From Rhodococcus_G sp042754225 (GTDB lineage Bacteria; Actinomycetota; Actinomycetes; Mycobacteriales; Mycobacteriaceae): a DNA stretch of 64,000 nt. A program made the translations under genes and the position numbers. This document shows, in pieces, positions 49,310-58,822 of this stretch (its first letter is position 1; every line of letters begins with the position of its first letter). A model generated the notes under the pieces. The model ran no database searches and was not told the origin of the DNA. It was given only the letters and a program-made list of their open reading frames with translations. The DNA is taken from contig NZ_JBHZAH010000008.1 in the NCBI RefSeq assembly GCF_042754225.1, positions 22,262-86,261 of the forward strand, in the 5' to 3' direction.

Positions 49310-50795
49310 CGCCCTGGGCGAGGGGCAACTGGGTCGAGTAGTTCACTGTGTTCGTGGCCCGGCGCATGTAGGACTTCCATGCGTCGGAGCCGGACTCGCG
49401 GCCGCCGCCGGTCTCCTTCTCCCCGCCGAACGCGCCGCCGATCTCCGCGCCGGAGGTGCCGATGTTCACGTTGGCGATTCCGCAGTCGGAGCCGTCGGCG
49501 GCCAGGAACCGCTCGGCCTCGCGCTGGTCGAGGGTGAAGATCGACGAGGACAGGCCCTGGGGCACGTCGTTGTGCAGGGCGATGGCCTCGTCGAGGGAGT
49601 CGTAGCCGAGTACGTAGAGGATGGGGGCGAACGTCTCCTCGCGCACGACCTCGGTCTGCGCCGGCATCCGGACCAGGGCCGGCGTGACGTACACACCCTC
49701 GCGGGGGAGTCGTTCGCCTCCGCAGACGAGCGTCCCGCCGTCGGCCGCGGCCCGGTCCAGCGCGGACGTCATCGCGGTCCAGGACTGTTCGCGGATCAGG
49801 GGGCCGACCAGCACGCCGTCGTCGCCGGGGTCCCCGACCCGCAGCTGTCGGTACGCGTCGGCGATGCGGCCGACGACGGCGTCGACGATCGAGGTGTGCA
49901 CGATCACCCTGCGCAGGCTGGTGCACCGCTGGCCGGCGGTTCCCGCCGCGGAGAACACGATTCCCCGCACGGCCAGATCGAGGTCCGCCGACGGCGCGAC
50001 CACTGCGGCGTTGTTGCCGCCCAGCTCCAGCAGGCACCGGCCGAACCGGGACGCCACACGCGGCCCGACCGCCCGGCCCATCCGGACCGAACCGGTCGCG
50101 CTGACGAGTGCGACGCGCGGGTCGTCGACCAGTTGCTCGCCGACCGGTCCCGCACCGAGTACCAGCCGGTGCACGCCGTCCGGCGCGCCGACGTCCCGTG
50201 CGGCCCTGCGCAGCAACGCATCACACGCGATCGCGGTCAACGGGGTCAGCTCGGACGGCTTCCACACCACGGTGTCGCCGCAGACCAGGGCCAGCGCGGT
50301 GTTCCAGGACCACACCGCGACGGGGAAGTTGAACGCGGAGATCACCCCGACCACGCCGAGCGGATGCCAGGTCTCCATCAGCCGATGGCCGGGCCGCTCG
50401 GAGGCCATCGTCCGCCCGTACAGCTGCCGGGACAACCCGACCGCGAACTCGCAGATGTCGATCATCTCCTGCACCTCGCCCAGCGCCTCGGAGGTGACCT
50501 TCCCCGCCTCGACGGTGACAAGCTCGGCGAGGTCGGCCTTGTGTTCGGTCAGTAGTTCCCCCAGTCTGCGGACCAGGGTGCCGCGCTGCGGGGCGGGAAC
50601 CGTGCGCCAGCGCGAGAAGGCCTGGTGTGCATCGTCGATCGCGTTCGACACCTGCCCGGCATCGCTCGGGGCGAGTCGGTACAGGACGGAGCCGTCGATC
50701 GGGGTGGACGCGAGCAGGTCGCCGCCCGCGTCCGGGGCGGCAGCGCCGCAGGCGCGCAGCGCACGGTCGGCGCGGGTACGCAGTGATGCGCTCAT
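49296..50795 (-). CDS. pcd: L-piperidine-6-carboxylate / alpha-aminoadipic semialdehyde dehydrogenase
   Basis: A 499-residue aldehyde dehydrogenase (ALDH7-like). The catalytic Cys is in GTAGQRCTSLRRVIVH, the general-base Glu in LLELGGNNAAVVAPS, and FNFPVAVWSWNTALALVCGD is the NAD-binding segment. It oxidises the cyclised semialdehyde made by lysine 6-transaminase to L-2-aminoadipate. The neighbours lrpA and lat complete this pathway, as M. tuberculosis Rv3293-Rv3291c-Rv3290c do. It is divergent from lrpA. Confidence 0.9.
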   Translation of the reverse strand: MSASLRTRADRALRACGAAAPDAGGDLLASTPIDGSVLYRLAPSDAGQVSNAIDDAHQAFSRWRTVPAPQRGTLVRRLGELLTEHKADLAELVTVEAGKVTSEALGEVQEMIDICEFAVGLSRQLYGRTMASERPGHRLMETWHPLGVVGVISAFNFPVAVWSWNTALALVCGDTVVWKPSELTPLTAIACDALLRRAARDVGAPDGVHRLVLGAGPVGEQLVDDPRVALVSATGSVRMGRAVGPRVASRFGRCLLELGGNNAAVVAPSADLDLAVRGIVFSAAGTAGQRCTSLRRVIVHTSIVDAVVGRIADAYRQLRVGDPGDDGVLVGPLIREQSWTAMTSALDRAAADGGTLVCGGERLPREGVYVTPALVRMPAQTEVVREETFAPILYVLGYDSLDEAIALHNDVPQGLSSSIFTLDQREAERFLAADGSDCGIANVNIGTSGAEIGGAFGGEKETGGGRESGSDAWKSYMRRATNTVNYSTQLPLAQGVRFG

Positions 50796-50811
50796 CGGAC
50801 ACTCCTCGTGG

Positions 50812-50830
50812 GTACGTGGACGGGGCGTAC
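50812..50830. promoter_or_regulatory. Inverted repeat in the pcd/lrpA divergent promoter
   Basis: GTACG-N9-CGTAC: perfect 5-bp arms in the 52-bp gap between pcd and lrpA. Lrp/AsnC regulators bind short inverted repeats, so it is a candidate LrpA site. The arms are short. Confidence 0.4.
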
Positions 50831-50847
50831 TGGGTTAGCCTGCCCAG

Positions 50848-51294
50848 ATGCCGGAGCCATTGGACGAGATCGACACGCTGCTCGTGCGTGAACTGGTCGA
50901 CGACGGCCGCGCGACGCTGGCGACGCTGGCGCAGAAGGCCGGGCTGTCGGTCTCCGCGGTCCAGACGCGTGTGCGCAGGCTCGAGACGCGCGGGGTGATC
51001 CGTGGGTACACCGCGCGCGTCGATCCGGCGGCGCTGGGGGAGGCGTTGTCGGCATTTGTGGCGATCACCCCGTTCGATCCGTCGAGTCCGGACGACGCAC
51101 CCGCTCGGCTCGCGCACATCCCGGCGATTCGATCGTGCCACTCGGTCGCGGGGGAGGAGAGCTACGTGCTGGTGGTGCGGGTGGCGTCGCCGCGCGAACT
51201 CGAGCAGTTGCTGCAGGAGATCCGCACGACCGCGAACGTCCGAACGCGCAGCACCATCGTTTTGCAGACATTTTACGACAGGGAAGTCCAGTAG
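50848..51294 (+). CDS. lrpA: Lrp/AsnC-family regulator
   Basis: A 148-residue regulator. The N-terminal helix-turn-helix is LDEIDTLLVRELVDDGRATL, then LAQKAGLSVSAVQTRVRRLE with wing TRGVIRGYTARVDPA. The C-terminal RAM ligand-binding domain (HIPAIRSCHSVAGEESYVLV) ends the protein. Located between pcd and lat, it matches M. tuberculosis LrpA (Rv3291c), which responds to amino acids and controls lat during starvation. Likely to control both neighbours here. Confidence 0.92.
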   Translation: MPEPLDEIDTLLVRELVDDGRATLATLAQKAGLSVSAVQTRVRRLETRGVIRGYTARVDPAALGEALSAFVAITPFDPSSPDDAPARLAHIPAIRSCHSVAGEESYVLVVRVASPRELEQLLQEIRTTANVRTRSTIVLQTFYDREVQ

Positions 51295-51350
51295 AGGCAA
51301 AGTTACTGTTTGACGTGCCATATTCAGGATGTTTGACATAACCTGAACGT

Positions 51351-52682
51351 ATGAGTGGTGCGATCGGACGCCGCTTCGGCGGCGCGGACCTGGACGCGGA
51401 GCAGGTGCTCGGCGTGTTGTCGACGAGCATGCTCGTCGACGGATTCGACCTGGTTCTCGATCTCGAGAACTCGCGCGGCCGGTGCCTGGTGGACCTGCGG
51501 GACGGCACCGAGTACCTGGACATGTTCGGCTTCTTCGCCTCGTCGGCCCTCGGAATGAACCACCCGGACCTGGCCGGCGACCCTCGGTTCCTCGCCGAAC
51601 TGGCGGAGGCCGCCGTGAACAAGCCGAGCAACTCGGACGTTTACACCGTGCCGATGGCGCGGTTCGTGCAGACGTTCGTCCGGGTGCTCGGCGACCCGCG
51701 ACTGCCACACCTGTTCCTCGTCGACGGCGGCGCCCTGGCCGTCGAGAACGCGCTCAAGGTCGCGTTCGACTGGAAGAGCAGGCACAACCAGGCACGTGGC
51801 CGCGATCCGGCGCTGGGCACGAAGGTCCTGCACCTGACGCACGCGTTCCACGGCCGCAGCGGCTACACCCTGTCGCTGACCAACACCGAGCCGATCAAGG
51901 TCGCCCGGTTCCCGAAGTTCGACTGGCCGCGGGTCGACGCGCCGTTCCTCGAGTCCGGGCGGGACGTGGCCGCGGACGAGGCGAGGGCGCTGGCCCAGGC
52001 GCGGGCGGCGTTCGACGAGAACCCGGACGACATAGCCTGTTTCATCGCCGAGCCGATCCAGGGCGAGGGCGGCGACCACCACTTCCGCCCGGAGTTCCTG
52101 CAGGCGATGGCGGTCCTGTGCCGCGAACGGGACGCCCTGTTCGTGCTCGACGAGGTGCAGACCGGGGTGGGCATGACCGGATCGGCCTGGGCGTACCGGC
52201 AACTCGGCCTCGAGCCGGACGTGGTCGCCTTCGGCAAGAAGACGCAGGTGTGCGGAATCATGGCCGGCGGCCGGGTGGACGAGGTGCCCGACAACGTCTT
52301 TCGGGTGAGCTCGCGGATCAACTCCACCTGGGGCGGCAATCTCGGTGACATGGTGCGGGCCCGGCGGATCCTCGAGGTGATCGAGCGGGACCGGCTGATC
52401 GATCGCGCGAGGCTGCTCGGTTCGCAACTGCTCGCCGGGCTGACCGCCCTCGCGGCGCGGCACGCATGCGTCACCGACCCGCGCGGCCGCGGACTGATGT
52501 GTGCGGTGACGCTCGACACCGCGGACCATCGCGACGCGGTGCTCACCCGACTGCGCGAACGCGAGCACGTGCTCATGCTCGGGACCGGGGATCGGGGGCT
52601 GCGATTCCGTCCCCCGCTGACGGTGACCTCCGCGGAACTCGACACCGCCGTCGCGGCGCTGGATCGGGTGCTCACCGGGTAG
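51351..52682 (+). CDS. lat: L-lysine 6-transaminase
   Basis: A 443-residue class III PLP aminotransferase transferring the epsilon-amino group of lysine to 2-oxoglutarate. It has LVDLRDGTEYLDMFGFFASS, THAFHGRSGYTLSLTNTEP, LFVLDEVQTGVGMTGSAW and the PLP lysine in VVAFGKKTQVCGIMAGG. The EAV-type spacing and the FHGR block are lysine-transaminase features. The gap from lrpA is AT-rich, with TTTGAC at 51309-51314 and 51332-51337, so lat may have its own promoter. Confidence 0.94.
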   Translation: MSGAIGRRFGGADLDAEQVLGVLSTSMLVDGFDLVLDLENSRGRCLVDLRDGTEYLDMFGFFASSALGMNHPDLAGDPRFLAELAEAAVNKPSNSDVYTVPMARFVQTFVRVLGDPRLPHLFLVDGGALAVENALKVAFDWKSRHNQARGRDPALGTKVLHLTHAFHGRSGYTLSLTNTEPIKVARFPKFDWPRVDAPFLESGRDVAADEARALAQARAAFDENPDDIACFIAEPIQGEGGDHHFRPEFLQAMAVLCRERDALFVLDEVQTGVGMTGSAWAYRQLGLEPDVVAFGKKTQVCGIMAGGRVDEVPDNVFRVSSRINSTWGGNLGDMVRARRILEVIERDRLIDRARLLGSQLLAGLTALAARHACVTDPRGRGLMCAVTLDTADHRDAVLTRLREREHVLMLGTGDRGLRFRPPLTVTSAELDTAVAALDRVLTG

Positions 52683-52700
52683 CCACCGCCGCGAGGCGGG

Positions 52701-53579
52701 TCAGTCCCGCGCGAGCGCCGCGTCGATCCGGCCCAGGCGGGTGCGGTCGGCCACGATGAACATCTCGACGATCCGGCCGTTCGCGATGGTCACGGCCATG
52801 ACCGACTGCATGCGACCGTCGGGGGCGGTGACGAGCCCGACGGCGCCGTTGACGAGCGTCGGCACGGACGAGTGGGCGAACCGGGCGAAGCTGAGGGCCT
52901 GCGCGGACACGGCCTCGGCCCCGCGAACGACCTTGAGGATTCCCGCTCCGGTGTCGACCCTGAGCACCACGTCCGGGTCGAGAACCGCGACGAGGGCGTC
53001 GAAGTCGCCGCCCCGGGAGGCGGCGAGGAATGCGTCGACGACCTCCCGCTGCCGGCCGAGGTCGGGGGCAGGGGGCGGGGTCGAGCCCCGCACGCGGCGG
53101 CGTGCGCGGCTGGCGAGCTGCCTGGTGGCGGCGGTGGACTTCCCCACGACGAGCGCGACCTCCTCGAAGGACACCGCGAACATGTCGTGCAGCACGAAGG
53201 CGAGGCGCTCGGCGGGGGTCAGGGTGTCGAGCACTACGAGGAGTGCAAGTCCCACCGAATCGCCCAGCAGCGCCTCGTGTTCGGGGTTGGTGCCCTCCAC
53301 CGGACTGACGATCGGATCGGGCAGTTGCCGGTCGTCGATGGAATCCTCGCGGCGGACCTTGCGCGAACGCAGCATGTCCAGGCACACCCGTCCCATGACG
53401 GTCGTCAGCCACCCACCGAGATTCGCGAGGGTGTCGGCCTCGGACCGGCTCAGCCGCAGCCACGTCTCCTGGATCGCGTCGTCGGCATCGCTCAGCGAGC
53501 CGAGCATCCGGTAGCCGACCGCCCGAAGATGGGTGCGATGGTCCTCGAAACGCACCGCCAACCAGTCGTTTCCGTCCAT
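52701..53579 (-). CDS. ECF41-type RNA polymerase sigma factor (SigJ-like)
   Basis: A 292-residue sigma factor. Sigma-70 region 2 is HRTHLRAVGYRMLGSLSDAD with DAIQETWLRL. Region 4 is LTPAERLAFVLHDMFAVSFE with KSTAATRQLASRARRRVRG. A fused SnoaL-like C-terminal domain (about 180-292: VVDAFLAASRGGDFDALVAV) regulates ECF41 sigma factors in place of an anti-sigma factor. The divergent carboxymuconolactone-decarboxylase-like gene is the typical partner of ECF41. M. tuberculosis SigJ is of this type. Confidence 0.9.
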   Translation of the reverse strand: MDGNDWLAVRFEDHRTHLRAVGYRMLGSLSDADDAIQETWLRLSRSEADTLANLGGWLTTVMGRVCLDMLRSRKVRREDSIDDRQLPDPIVSPVEGTNPEHEALLGDSVGLALLVVLDTLTPAERLAFVLHDMFAVSFEEVALVVGKSTAATRQLASRARRRVRGSTPPPAPDLGRQREVVDAFLAASRGGDFDALVAVLDPDVVLRVDTGAGILKVVRGAEAVSAQALSFARFAHSSVPTLVNGAVGLVTAPDGRMQSVMAVTIANGRIVEMFIVADRTRLGRIDAALARD

Positions 53580-53580
53580 C

Positions 53581-53607
53581 TGTCACATTCTCCCGTCGAG
53601 TTCCGTC
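53581..53607 (+). promoter_or_regulatory. ECF41-type promoter of the CMD gene
   Basis: TGTCACA (53581-53587), exactly 16 bases, then CGTC (53604-53607). This matches the published ECF41 target promoter as I recall it (TGTCACA, 16-17 bp, CGTC). It lies 45 bases before the CMD-like start, beside the sigma-factor gene itself. Confidence 0.82.
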
Positions 53608-53652
53608 ACCACTGTGACGGACGAAAACCTGGACAACACTGGAGGAGTCATT

Positions 53653-54111
53653 ATGCAGGCACGAATGGGCAACCCGGCGATGGTCGTTCCCGATGCGATG
53701 GACGCCCTGCTCGCGTTGGGGAAGGTGAGCGCGAAGGGCACGGTGCCGGCGGTGACGCACACGATGGTCCACTTGCGCGCCAGCCAGATCAACGGCTGCA
53801 GCGTCTGCGTCGACATGCACGCCCGCGAGCTGAAGAAGGAGGGCGAGTCCGACGAGCGGGTGTTCGCGGTCGCGGCCTGGCGGGAGACGCCGTACTTCAC
53901 CGACGCCGAGCGTGCGGCCCTGGCACTGACGGAGGCGGTCACCCGGCTCAGCGATCGCGCCGACGCGGTGCCGGACGAGATCTGGGACGAGGCCGCGGAC
54001 CACTACGACGAGCAGGAACTCGCCTCGTTGATCCTGTCGATCGCGACGGTGAACCTCTGGAATCGCCTCAACGCCGCCACCCGGCAGGTGGCGGGGGCGT
54101 GGGGACAGTGA
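53653..54111 (+). CDS. Carboxymuconolactone decarboxylase/AhpD-like protein
   Basis: A 152-residue AhpD-like helical protein with the redox motif CSVCVDMH (CxxC-xxxH) in QINGCSVCVDMHARELKKEG. This motif indicates peroxidase/disulfide chemistry rather than true decarboxylation. The start is ATG at 53653 with GGAGGAG at 53641-53647. ECF41 sigma factors typically sit next to such genes and switch on their promoters. Its 3' end overlaps the convergent quinone-reductase gene by 44 bp. Likely role: antioxidant defence. Confidence 0.88.
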   Translation: MQARMGNPAMVVPDAMDALLALGKVSAKGTVPAVTHTMVHLRASQINGCSVCVDMHARELKKEGESDERVFAVAAWRETPYFTDAERAALALTEAVTRLSDRADAVPDEIWDEAADHYDEQELASLILSIATVNLWNRLNAATRQVAGAWGQ

Positions 54112-54748
54112 CGTCGTTGTCGCGGTCGAACACGAGCTGCGCGCGCCGGGCCATCTCGGCGCCGATCTCGAGACCTTGGGCGACCAGCTGCTCGTGCACG
54201 TGCGGGTCCGCGGTCTCCGCGCCGTAGAGCAGCTGCACGGACGCGTCCTCGATTCGCGAGTACCCGGCGATGCCGTGCTGCATCTGGGTCGTCATCGACT
54301 CCTTGTATCCGCGCCGATCGTAGGAGCCCTCGTCGACGGCGGCGACCCCGACGAAGTGCAGTGCCCTGATCGCGCTCGGACCGCCGCCGGGGCCGTCGTC
54401 GTAGGCCCAGCCCCGCGTGAAGACCCGGTCGACCCAGCCCTTGGCGAGGGCGGGCATAGCCCACCAGTACACCGGGAAGAGGAGGACGACCACCTCCGCG
54501 GTATCGAGGAGTTGCTGCTCGCGCAGCACGTCGGCGGGAACGGTCGCGCGACCGCGGTAGTGCGCGAGATCCTGCTCGCCGAACACGGGATCGAATCCCG
54601 ATCTCGACAGGTCGTGTGTCGTCACGGTCGCGGTTCCGTCGGTTCGGATCCCCTGCTCGATCGCGCGGCCGATGGCCCAGGTCGCGGACTCCTGATCCGG
54701 GTGCGCCACCACGAGAACTACGTTCGGCCGACTCGCTTCGTTCGTCAT
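54068..54748 (-). CDS. NAD(P)H dehydrogenase (quinone), NQO1/MdaB-like
   Basis: A 226-residue flavodoxin-like fold quinone reductase or drug-activity modulator. VVLVVAHPDQESATWAIGRA is the FMN/FAD-binding start and VLLFPVYWWAMPALAKGWVD the active-site helix; DRVFTRGWAYDD is a typical NQO segment. The ATG at 54748 lies 51 bp from the divergent MerR gene, with a 20-bp palindrome between them. Predicted two-electron reduction of quinones, induced through MerR. Confidence 0.85.
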   Translation of the reverse strand: MTNEASRPNVVLVVAHPDQESATWAIGRAIEQGIRTDGTATVTTHDLSRSGFDPVFGEQDLAHYRGRATVPADVLREQQLLDTAEVVVLLFPVYWWAMPALAKGWVDRVFTRGWAYDDGPGGGPSAIRALHFVGVAAVDEGSYDRRGYKESMTTQMQHGIAGYSRIEDASVQLLYGAETADPHVHEQLVAQGLEIGAEMARRAQLVFDRDNDVTVPTPPPPAGWRR

Positions 54749-54765
54749 GCGGCCAAGGTAAAGTA

Positions 54766-54785
54766 TGACATTAACGTCAATGTCA
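54766..54785. promoter_or_regulatory. Near-perfect 20-bp palindrome, candidate MerR operator
   Basis: TGACATTAACGTCAATGTCA differs from its own reverse complement only at positions 8 and 13. It lies between the divergent MerR gene (start 54800) and quinone-reductase gene (start 54748). On the minus strand TTGACA overlaps its end, so it would cover a promoter, as MerR operators do. Confidence 0.65.
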
Positions 54786-54799
54786 AGGTGGAGGCCCGA

Positions 54800-55171
54800 A
54801 TGCGGATCAGCGAACTGAGTGCGGTCACCGGTGCGACCGCACGAATGCTCCGCCACTACGAGGACGCCGGCGTCCTCTCGCCCGGTCGGGACGCCAACGG
54901 CTACCGCCGCTACCGATCCGAGGACGCCAAAACCGTCGACGACATCCGGTGCCTGCTGGCGTCGGGTCTGTCGCTGGCCGAGGCCTCCTCGATGCTGCAC
55001 GTCGTGTGCGGCGACGAGCCGGACACGCCGGCGGCCGAACTCGAGGCTGCACTGGTCAAGCTCGACGAGCGGAGTCGCCAGTTGGATGCGGCGATCGCGC
55101 GACTGGTCGACGAGAAGGCCGGTATCCAGGAGATTCGTTCAAGTATCGAACGAAATCGTGGGCGGGCCTGA
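54800..55171 (+). CDS. MerR-family transcriptional regulator
   Basis: A 123-residue regulator. The N-terminal winged helix RISELSAVTGATARMLRHYE, YRRYRSEDAKTVDDIRCLLA is followed by a coiled-coil (LVKLDERSRQLDAAIARLVD). There is no large ligand domain and no conspicuous cysteine set, apart from Cys at MLHVVCGDE. It is divergent from the quinone-reductase gene, its likely target. Confidence 0.88.
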   Translation: MRISELSAVTGATARMLRHYEDAGVLSPGRDANGYRRYRSEDAKTVDDIRCLLASGLSLAEASSMLHVVCGDEPDTPAAELEAALVKLDERSRQLDAAIARLVDEKAGIQEIRSSIERNRGRA

Positions 55172-55204
55172 GAGGGGGCCGCGATCGTGGTTTACCGTGC
55201 AGGT

Positions 55205-56014
55205 ATGAGTACCACGCCCATCGGCGCCCCCATCCCCATCTCGTCGGTCCCGAACCTGCGCGACCTCGGCGGCTACGCGGCCGCCGACGGCGCCCGGGTG
55301 CGCTCCGGCGTGGTGTACCGGTCCACCGACCTCGGGCGGGTCGCCGACGGTGACGTGGCCGCGCTCGACGCGCTCGGCATCACCGCGGTGTTCGACCTGC
55401 GCACGGCGGCCGAGCGCGAGCTGCTGCCCGACCGGGTTCCGCAGGGCGCCAAGGAGATCGCCCTCGACGTGCTCGCCGACACCGACCCCGGTGCGGCCCC
55501 CGCGATGATGCAGGGGATCCTCACCGATCCGGCCCTCGCGGAGAGGCTGCTCGGCACCGGCGACACCAACCAGTACCTGCTCGGCAGCTACCGCGACTTC
55601 ATCACCTTGCCCAGCGCCGTCGCGTCCTACCGGGCGCTGTTCACCGAGCTGGCGCACGGCCCGACCACCCCGGCCCTGATCCACTGCACCACCGGCAAGG
55701 ACCGGACCGGCTGGGCCTCGGCGTCGCTGCTGTTGCTGCTCGGGGTAGACGAGGCGGACGTCTTCACCGAATACCTGCTCACCAACGAACAGCTGCTCCC
55801 GTCGTTCGAGCCGGTCTTCGACTCGTTCCGTGCCGCCGGCGGCAACCCGGACATCCTGCTGCCGATCCTCGGCGTGCGGCGGGTGTACCTCGAGGCCGCG
55901 CTCGACCAGGTGCGCATCGACTTCGGCGGCATCGAGAACTACTTCGCAACCGGGCTCGGCCTGCCCGACACCACCCTCGCCTCGCTCCGCGAGCGGTTGC
56001 TCACCCGCGACTGA
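55205..56014 (+). CDS. Tyrosine/dual-specificity protein phosphatase (PtpB-like)
   Basis: A 269-residue phosphatase: NLRDLGGYAAADGARVRSGV is the family start, and the P-loop is IHCTTGKDRTGWASASLLLL (HCxxGKDR), the lysine-containing form of M. tuberculosis PtpB and LipA-type enzymes. The start ATG at 55205 was preferred to one 18 bp upstream as AGGT precedes it. Role: dephosphorylation of protein or phosphoinositide substrates; location not predicted. Confidence 0.86.
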   Translation: MSTTPIGAPIPISSVPNLRDLGGYAAADGARVRSGVVYRSTDLGRVADGDVAALDALGITAVFDLRTAAERELLPDRVPQGAKEIALDVLADTDPGAAPAMMQGILTDPALAERLLGTGDTNQYLLGSYRDFITLPSAVASYRALFTELAHGPTTPALIHCTTGKDRTGWASASLLLLLGVDEADVFTEYLLTNEQLLPSFEPVFDSFRAAGGNPDILLPILGVRRVYLEAALDQVRIDFGGIENYFATGLGLPDTTLASLRERLLTRD

Positions 56015-56342
56015 CGGTGAACCCCAGGGCGCCCTCGGCGAACCGCGAGATCACCTCGAGCGCGGTGTCGAGGGCGTCCTCGTGTCCGGTCCGTGCCCAG
56101 CCGGTCAGGGCAGCGTCGGACCCGGCCGGCGTCAGGACGACCTCGGCGAGCAGTTCGCCGGTGTTCGGCTGGCACACCGCCCACGAATAGTGCTCGTCGG
56201 CCGCCCACTGCGCGGTACGGGTGGCGACGTAGTCCGGGTCCGTGACACCGCCGTCGGCGAGCGCGGGCCGGTCGTCCACCCGGTCGTCGGCGCGCAGGGC
56301 TCGCAGGTACCAGGCGCCGGCGTTGACCTCGATCGGTTCCAT
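56001..56342 (-). CDS. Small acetyltransferase-like protein (possibly a truncated GNAT)
   Basis: A 113-residue protein: WYLRALRADDRVDDRPAL and HYSWAVCQPNTGELLAEVVL resemble the first two thirds of a RimJ-type GNAT domain (substrate loop and central strand). The acetyl-CoA-binding Q/RxxGxG/A loop is replaced by ALTGWARTGHEDALDTALEV. So it is probably not a working acetyltransferase or is very divergent. The ATG shares a base with the DUF1707 stop (TGATG). The 3' end overlaps the convergent phosphatase gene by 14 bp. Confidence 0.55.
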   Translation of the reverse strand: MEPIEVNAGAWYLRALRADDRVDDRPALADGGVTDPDYVATRTAQWAADEHYSWAVCQPNTGELLAEVVLTPAGSDAALTGWARTGHEDALDTALEVISRFAEGALGFTVSRG

Positions 56343-56764
56343 CAGTCGCGGCCTCGGCGATCGCGCCCGCGGGAGCGCTTCCTTCGTTCGCGGTCGCCGC
56401 CGTACAGCAGCGCACCGGCGATGGGTACCGCGAGGAACCACAGCCAGGAATGGGTGACGAAGAACAGCACCAGCGCGATCAGCGGGACGACGGCCATGAC
56501 GCGTCCGGCCCAGTCCGGACCGGAGTCTCCGTCGGCGGGCGCGGGCAGCTCCGGGTCGACCGTGGTGGTCTCGGGCTCCGCGGGCAAGTCCGCGAAGACC
56601 TGCACGAGCTCGCCGCGCGTGGTCGCGGACGTGATCAGTCCGCTTCGCTCGTCGAACTCGGTGACGGTCAGCCTGCCGTCGCTGAAGTGCTTGCCGAGCT
56701 GCTCGAGCGCCTGCTCGCGCTCGGCGGTACCGATCCGGATCTCGGGGGGTTCTGCCATGGCCAC
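56342..56764 (-). CDS. DUF1707 (SHOCT-like) membrane protein
   Basis: A 140-residue protein. The N-terminal DUF1707 domain (IRIGTAEREQALEQLGKHFS, DGRLTVTEFDERSGLITSAT, TRGELVQVFADLP) is followed by an acidic linker and two short hydrophobic helices (AVVPLIALVLFFVTHSWLWF, LAVPIAGALLYGG) before a basic tail. These actinobacterial proteins are of unknown function. Starts 6 bp apart (56764, 56758) cannot be told apart. It is upstream partner of the small acetyltransferase-like gene. Confidence 0.8.
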   Translation of the reverse strand: MAMAEPPEIRIGTAEREQALEQLGKHFSDGRLTVTEFDERSGLITSATTRGELVQVFADLPAEPETTTVDPELPAPADGDSGPDWAGRVMAVVPLIALVLFFVTHSWLWFLAVPIAGALLYGGDRERRKRSRGRDRRGRD

Positions 56765-56802
56765 AGCCTAGTGCGACGGACCGCACCCGCACACAACGCA
56801 AA

Positions 56803-56834
56803 CGCCCCCCGGCCGCGTGAGCGGCCAGGGGGCG
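56803..56834 (-). terminator. Terminator hairpin after accA3
   Basis: A 14-bp stem CGCCCCCCGGCCGC / GCGGCCAGGGGGCG with one mismatch and a GTGA loop, 17 bases beyond the accA3 stop on the minus strand. Confidence 0.7.
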
Positions 56835-56851
56835 CAACGGAACTGCGACGA

Positions 56852-58642
<1,791 letters not shown>

Positions 58643-58822
58643 TGAGCCTCCTGTTGGTCGCAAGGGGTAGCCGCTGATGGATCCCCTGCCGGGGGTCTGA
58701 CCCGGCTCGTTGTGTTCGGGCATTGCTTCGGAGTGTAGGCACCGGCCGACACCACAATGTAATCGGCTAGCGAATTCGGTCTCTGGGGCTCGCCCGCCCC
58801 GCAAACACTACTGACCAGTAGT

